Source: an uncultured Eubacteriales bacterium (GTDB lineage: Bacteria > Bacillota > Clostridia > Oscillospirales > Acutalibacteraceae). Taken from it: DNA of 37,714 bases. Shown piece by piece: positions 35,738 to 37,714 of the stretch (within the stretch, counting starts at the first letter, position 1; every line of letters begins with the position of its first letter). A model generated the notes under the pieces. That model did not search any database and was not told where the DNA came from. It saw nothing but the letters and a program-made list of their open reading frames with translations. The stretch lies in contig CASPLG010000013.1 in NCBI GenBank assembly GCA_949422855.1, forward strand, positions 1-37,714, written 5' to 3'. The position numbers were made by a program, and so were the translations under genes.

Positions 35738-35759
35738 AATCGTTACAAATTTGCACCCA
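35738..35759 (+). repeat. 22-bp direct repeat, right copy
   Basis: Perfect copy of 35059-35080. It continues into TGCACCCATA (35752-35761), whose inverse complement TATGGGTGCA lies at 35007-35016. Confidence 0.75.
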
Positions 35760-35829
35760 TACCAGAAACAAAGCAAAACGATAGATGATAATCTTAAAAG
35801 TTGATTTTTTCAGTAAGTGAAGTCCCCTC

Positions 35830-35845
35830 GGCTCCAATTAGAGCC
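35830..35845 (-). terminator. Hairpin after the repeat-protein gene
   Basis: GGCTC-CAATTA-GAGCC stem-loop 14 bases downstream of the stop of the minus-strand repeat protein. There is no T-run directly after it, so it is a weak terminator candidate. Confidence 0.35.
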
Positions 35846-35858
35846 ATCATTTGAATTT

Positions 35859-37714
35859 CTAATTTCTAAATACTTTATTAAATATATTACCAATCCATGA
35901 GCGGGTTTTTACTGTAACTGGATTACTTGAGAGACCTGCTATATGATCATCAGTAGCCTTGAATCGTGCAATAAACGTATATTTTGTACTACCTCGTAAA
36001 TTTTTAAACTCAGATGATTGCTGCCAAGTTTTTCCGTTATCGATTGAAAACTCTAACTGATTATTATTTTCAAATATTATTTCATGATTTGTTTTCTTTT
36101 TAACTTTTAATTCTTTAGGAGCAGCAGGTGCGGAATCTTTCGTAGATATTTTTAAAACAGGGCTTATTTTGCTGGCACATCTTGACTCATTATCCTTGAA
36201 TCTATGGACAAAACTATACTCAGTTTTAGGTGAAAGATTTGTAAATTCTGCGGAGTCTTGCCAGGTATTGCCTCCATCTTTTGAAAATTCTATACCATAG
36301 GTTTCACCTGAAATCTCAAATTTGATTGATTTTTCTCCTCTTATAACGTTATCCGGACTTATCTTTTGGGGCGGTTCTGCCGGATTCATATTTTTTAAAA
36401 CCTTAATATTTATAGTTCCTGTTTTAGTTTCATAATTAGGATTATCTGGAGTAAATACAATTTTAAGTTGACGATCTCCAACTTTCAACTCAGTATTTTC
36501 GCAGTTTAGTAGCTTAAACTTACCTGAAACCTTAGTTTTACCGTTTCCAAGTCGTATATCTTCTATATTATCCCCATATTTTACATTTGCTGTGGGCTCT
36601 GCCCATTTTTCAACCCCAGGATCCGCTTTTTTAATATTAATTTTTAAATCGATTTCGCTTCTATCATGATAAAATTTTGTTCCCGCCTCCTGTGAGCTGA
36701 AGCTGGCCTTGTACGTGGACTTTGAAACAGAGGGAACCTCATTCTCATCAATCCAGTGCCAACCCAAAGGTAATTCTATATCCTTAAGAGTTCTTTTCTC
36801 ATTATAGATTATATCAGATATTGATAATTTCGGTTCCGCTTTATCAATGTTGATAATGAGCGTTTCATTGTTATTATTATAATTGTTGTTTCCGGGGTGG
36901 GTCGCAACAAATTTAAATTCGCCTATATTGTCTAAAGGGACATTTGGAGTTTCCCAAAGCCAACCCTCTGGAAGAGGAAGGTCATTAAGGATCATTCCAG
37001 GTTTGTACTTTATTTGAAGTCTTTTGTCATTAAGTTTGGGTATCACTTTATTTACAATAATTTGTGCTGTTATGCTCACAGTTTTATAATTATTGTAATC
37101 ATACGGCGTAAATACGATAGATCTCATATGAGTTCCTGCGTTAAGAACTTCTCCTGGATTGAGCCAGCTGGCAGTTCCAGGCACATTTGTGTTAAAATTT
37201 GAAATAATAGAGGAGCTTAAAGACTGACCATAAGTTATCGATGAAACTGATGGATATGAGGTTATTTTTACAGGAGCTTTCTCTACATATACAGGTACGT
37301 CTATAAAAATGCCATTATAATTTGAACTATCGTACGGAGTAAATGCAACCTTGTATTTTTTCTCTCCTGCATTCGGAGTAATTGAAGAGTCTTTCCATTC
37401 AAATTTGCCCGCTACATTCGCTGAACCTCCCGACAATTTTGAGTCTGAAAGCTTTTGACCATATGTAATACTTGAAGCCGTAGGAAAAGAGTTTATCTTC
37501 GGATTCCCTTGTAAAACTTTGAAATAAATTGTTTCCGTGGCTTTTGTATAATTTTTTGTATCTCTCGGTACGAATTGACAAACATAACTAACTTCCCCGA
37601 TAGTGTGCAGTTTTTCGTTTGCAATAGTCGGAAACCATGAAAAACTACCAGGCACATTAGCTGAACCTCCAGAAAGCTTTGAGTCTCCAACAGTTTGCCC
37701 GACAGTAATATTTG
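35859..37714 (-). CDS. Repeat-rich extracellular protein, C-terminal part (5' end outside window)
   Basis: 618 codons are inside the window and the frame stays open to its right edge, so the N-terminus is missing. The sequence consists of about five MBG/YDG-type immunoglobulin-like repeats (SITYGQ-LS-S-LSGGSANV-G-F-W ... VAFTPYDSSNYN ... V-K), followed by two C-terminal fibronectin-like modules with IEFSKDGGNTWQ and LEFSIDNGKTWQ. The second and third complete repeats are the most alike. The end SWIGNIFNKVFRN has no LPxTG motif, so anchoring, if any, must be elsewhere. Likely a secreted or surface protein for adhesion or spacing (inference from domain type). A GGCTC hairpin follows the stop. 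Confidence 0.85.
   Translation of the reverse strand, partial: NITVGQTVGDSKLSGGSANVPGSFSWFPTIANEKLHTIGEVSYVCQFVPRDTKNYTKATETIYFKVLQGNPKINSFPTASSITYGQKLSDSKLSGGSANVAGKFEWKDSSITPNAGEKKYKVAFTPYDSSNYNGIFIDVPVYVEKAPVKITSYPSVSSITYGQSLSSSIISNFNTNVPGTASWLNPGEVLNAGTHMRSIVFTPYDYNNYKTVSITAQIIVNKVIPKLNDKRLQIKYKPGMILNDLPLPEGWLWETPNVPLDNIGEFKFVATHPGNNNYNNNNETLIINIDKAEPKLSISDIIYNEKRTLKDIELPLGWHWIDENEVPSVSKSTYKASFSSQEAGTKFYHDRSEIDLKINIKKADPGVEKWAEPTANVKYGDNIEDIRLGNGKTKVSGKFKLLNCENTELKVGDRQLKIVFTPDNPNYETKTGTINIKVLKNMNPAEPPQKISPDNVIRGEKSIKFEISGETYGIEFSKDGGNTWQDSAEFTNLSPKTEYSFVHRFKDNESRCASKISPVLKISTKDSAPAAPKELKVKKKTNHEIIFENNNQLEFSIDNGKTWQQSSEFKNLRGSTKYTFIARFKATDDHIAGLSSNPVTVKTRSWIGNIFNKVFRN

Overview
The window looks like a chromosomal segment of a low-GC, AT-rich Firmicute of the class Clostridia. 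The evidence is the HrcA/CIRCE-controlled hrcA-grpE-dnaK-dnaJ operon, a full-length sporulation sigma factor of the SigK type, sigma-A promoters with TTGACA/TATAAT boxes, strong AGGAGG-type ribosome binding sites, and frequent TTG/GTG starts. Several genes are broken, which suggests a host-associated lineage undergoing decay. That last point is inference.

Layout. 1-3.3 kb, minus strand: the first codons of a possible VOC-fold protein, ispE (isoprenoid precursors), then three tandem paralogous genes for small membrane-anchored proteins of no family I recognise. Each of the three has its own promoter of near-identical design. 3.6-10.8 kb, plus strand: a dCache-HAMP-PP2C (RsbU/SpoIIE type) phosphatase, then a tight cluster of murD, two M42 metallopeptidases and a PLP enzyme of the methionine gamma-lyase/YnbB family. 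10.9-13.4 kb: two tRNA-Leu genes, a Cys-rich unknown, and a secreted 5'-nucleotidase with a different codon flavour. 14-15.1 kb, minus strand: a P-loop ATPase.

15.4-21.4 kb is a scrapyard. It holds a truncated IS200/IS605 TnpA, fragments of phage terminase and portal, a RelB-like antitoxin with a broken YoeB-like toxin, a tail-fibre piece interrupted at a C10 tract, and a GHKL-ATPase fragment. An apparently intact short prolyl-tRNA synthetase, a frameshifted lipoprotein and decayed DNA follow.

21.4-26.5 kb: a secreted lipoprotein, a PutP-type Na+/solute symporter, FolE, an IS630 transposase relic, and an ApbE-like protein lacking key residues. 26.5-32.1 kb: ruvX divergent from the heat-shock chaperone operon hrcA-grpE-dnaK-dnaJ, with CIRCE, promoter and two clear terminators. 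32.1-34.9 kb: sigK (minus), then ppa and prfB, the latter with no usual start codon at its conserved N-terminus and no frameshift site, and tRNA-Ser. 35-37.7 kb, minus strand: an XRE regulator gene with a paired operator over its promoter and repeats on both sides, then the C-terminal part of a large repeat-rich surface protein running off the window.

The best candidates for something undescribed are the three-cassette membrane-protein family (1.15-3.3 kb), the repeat-bounded XRE unit (35.0-35.8 kb), the prfB start, and the C10 tract in the tail-fibre remnant.
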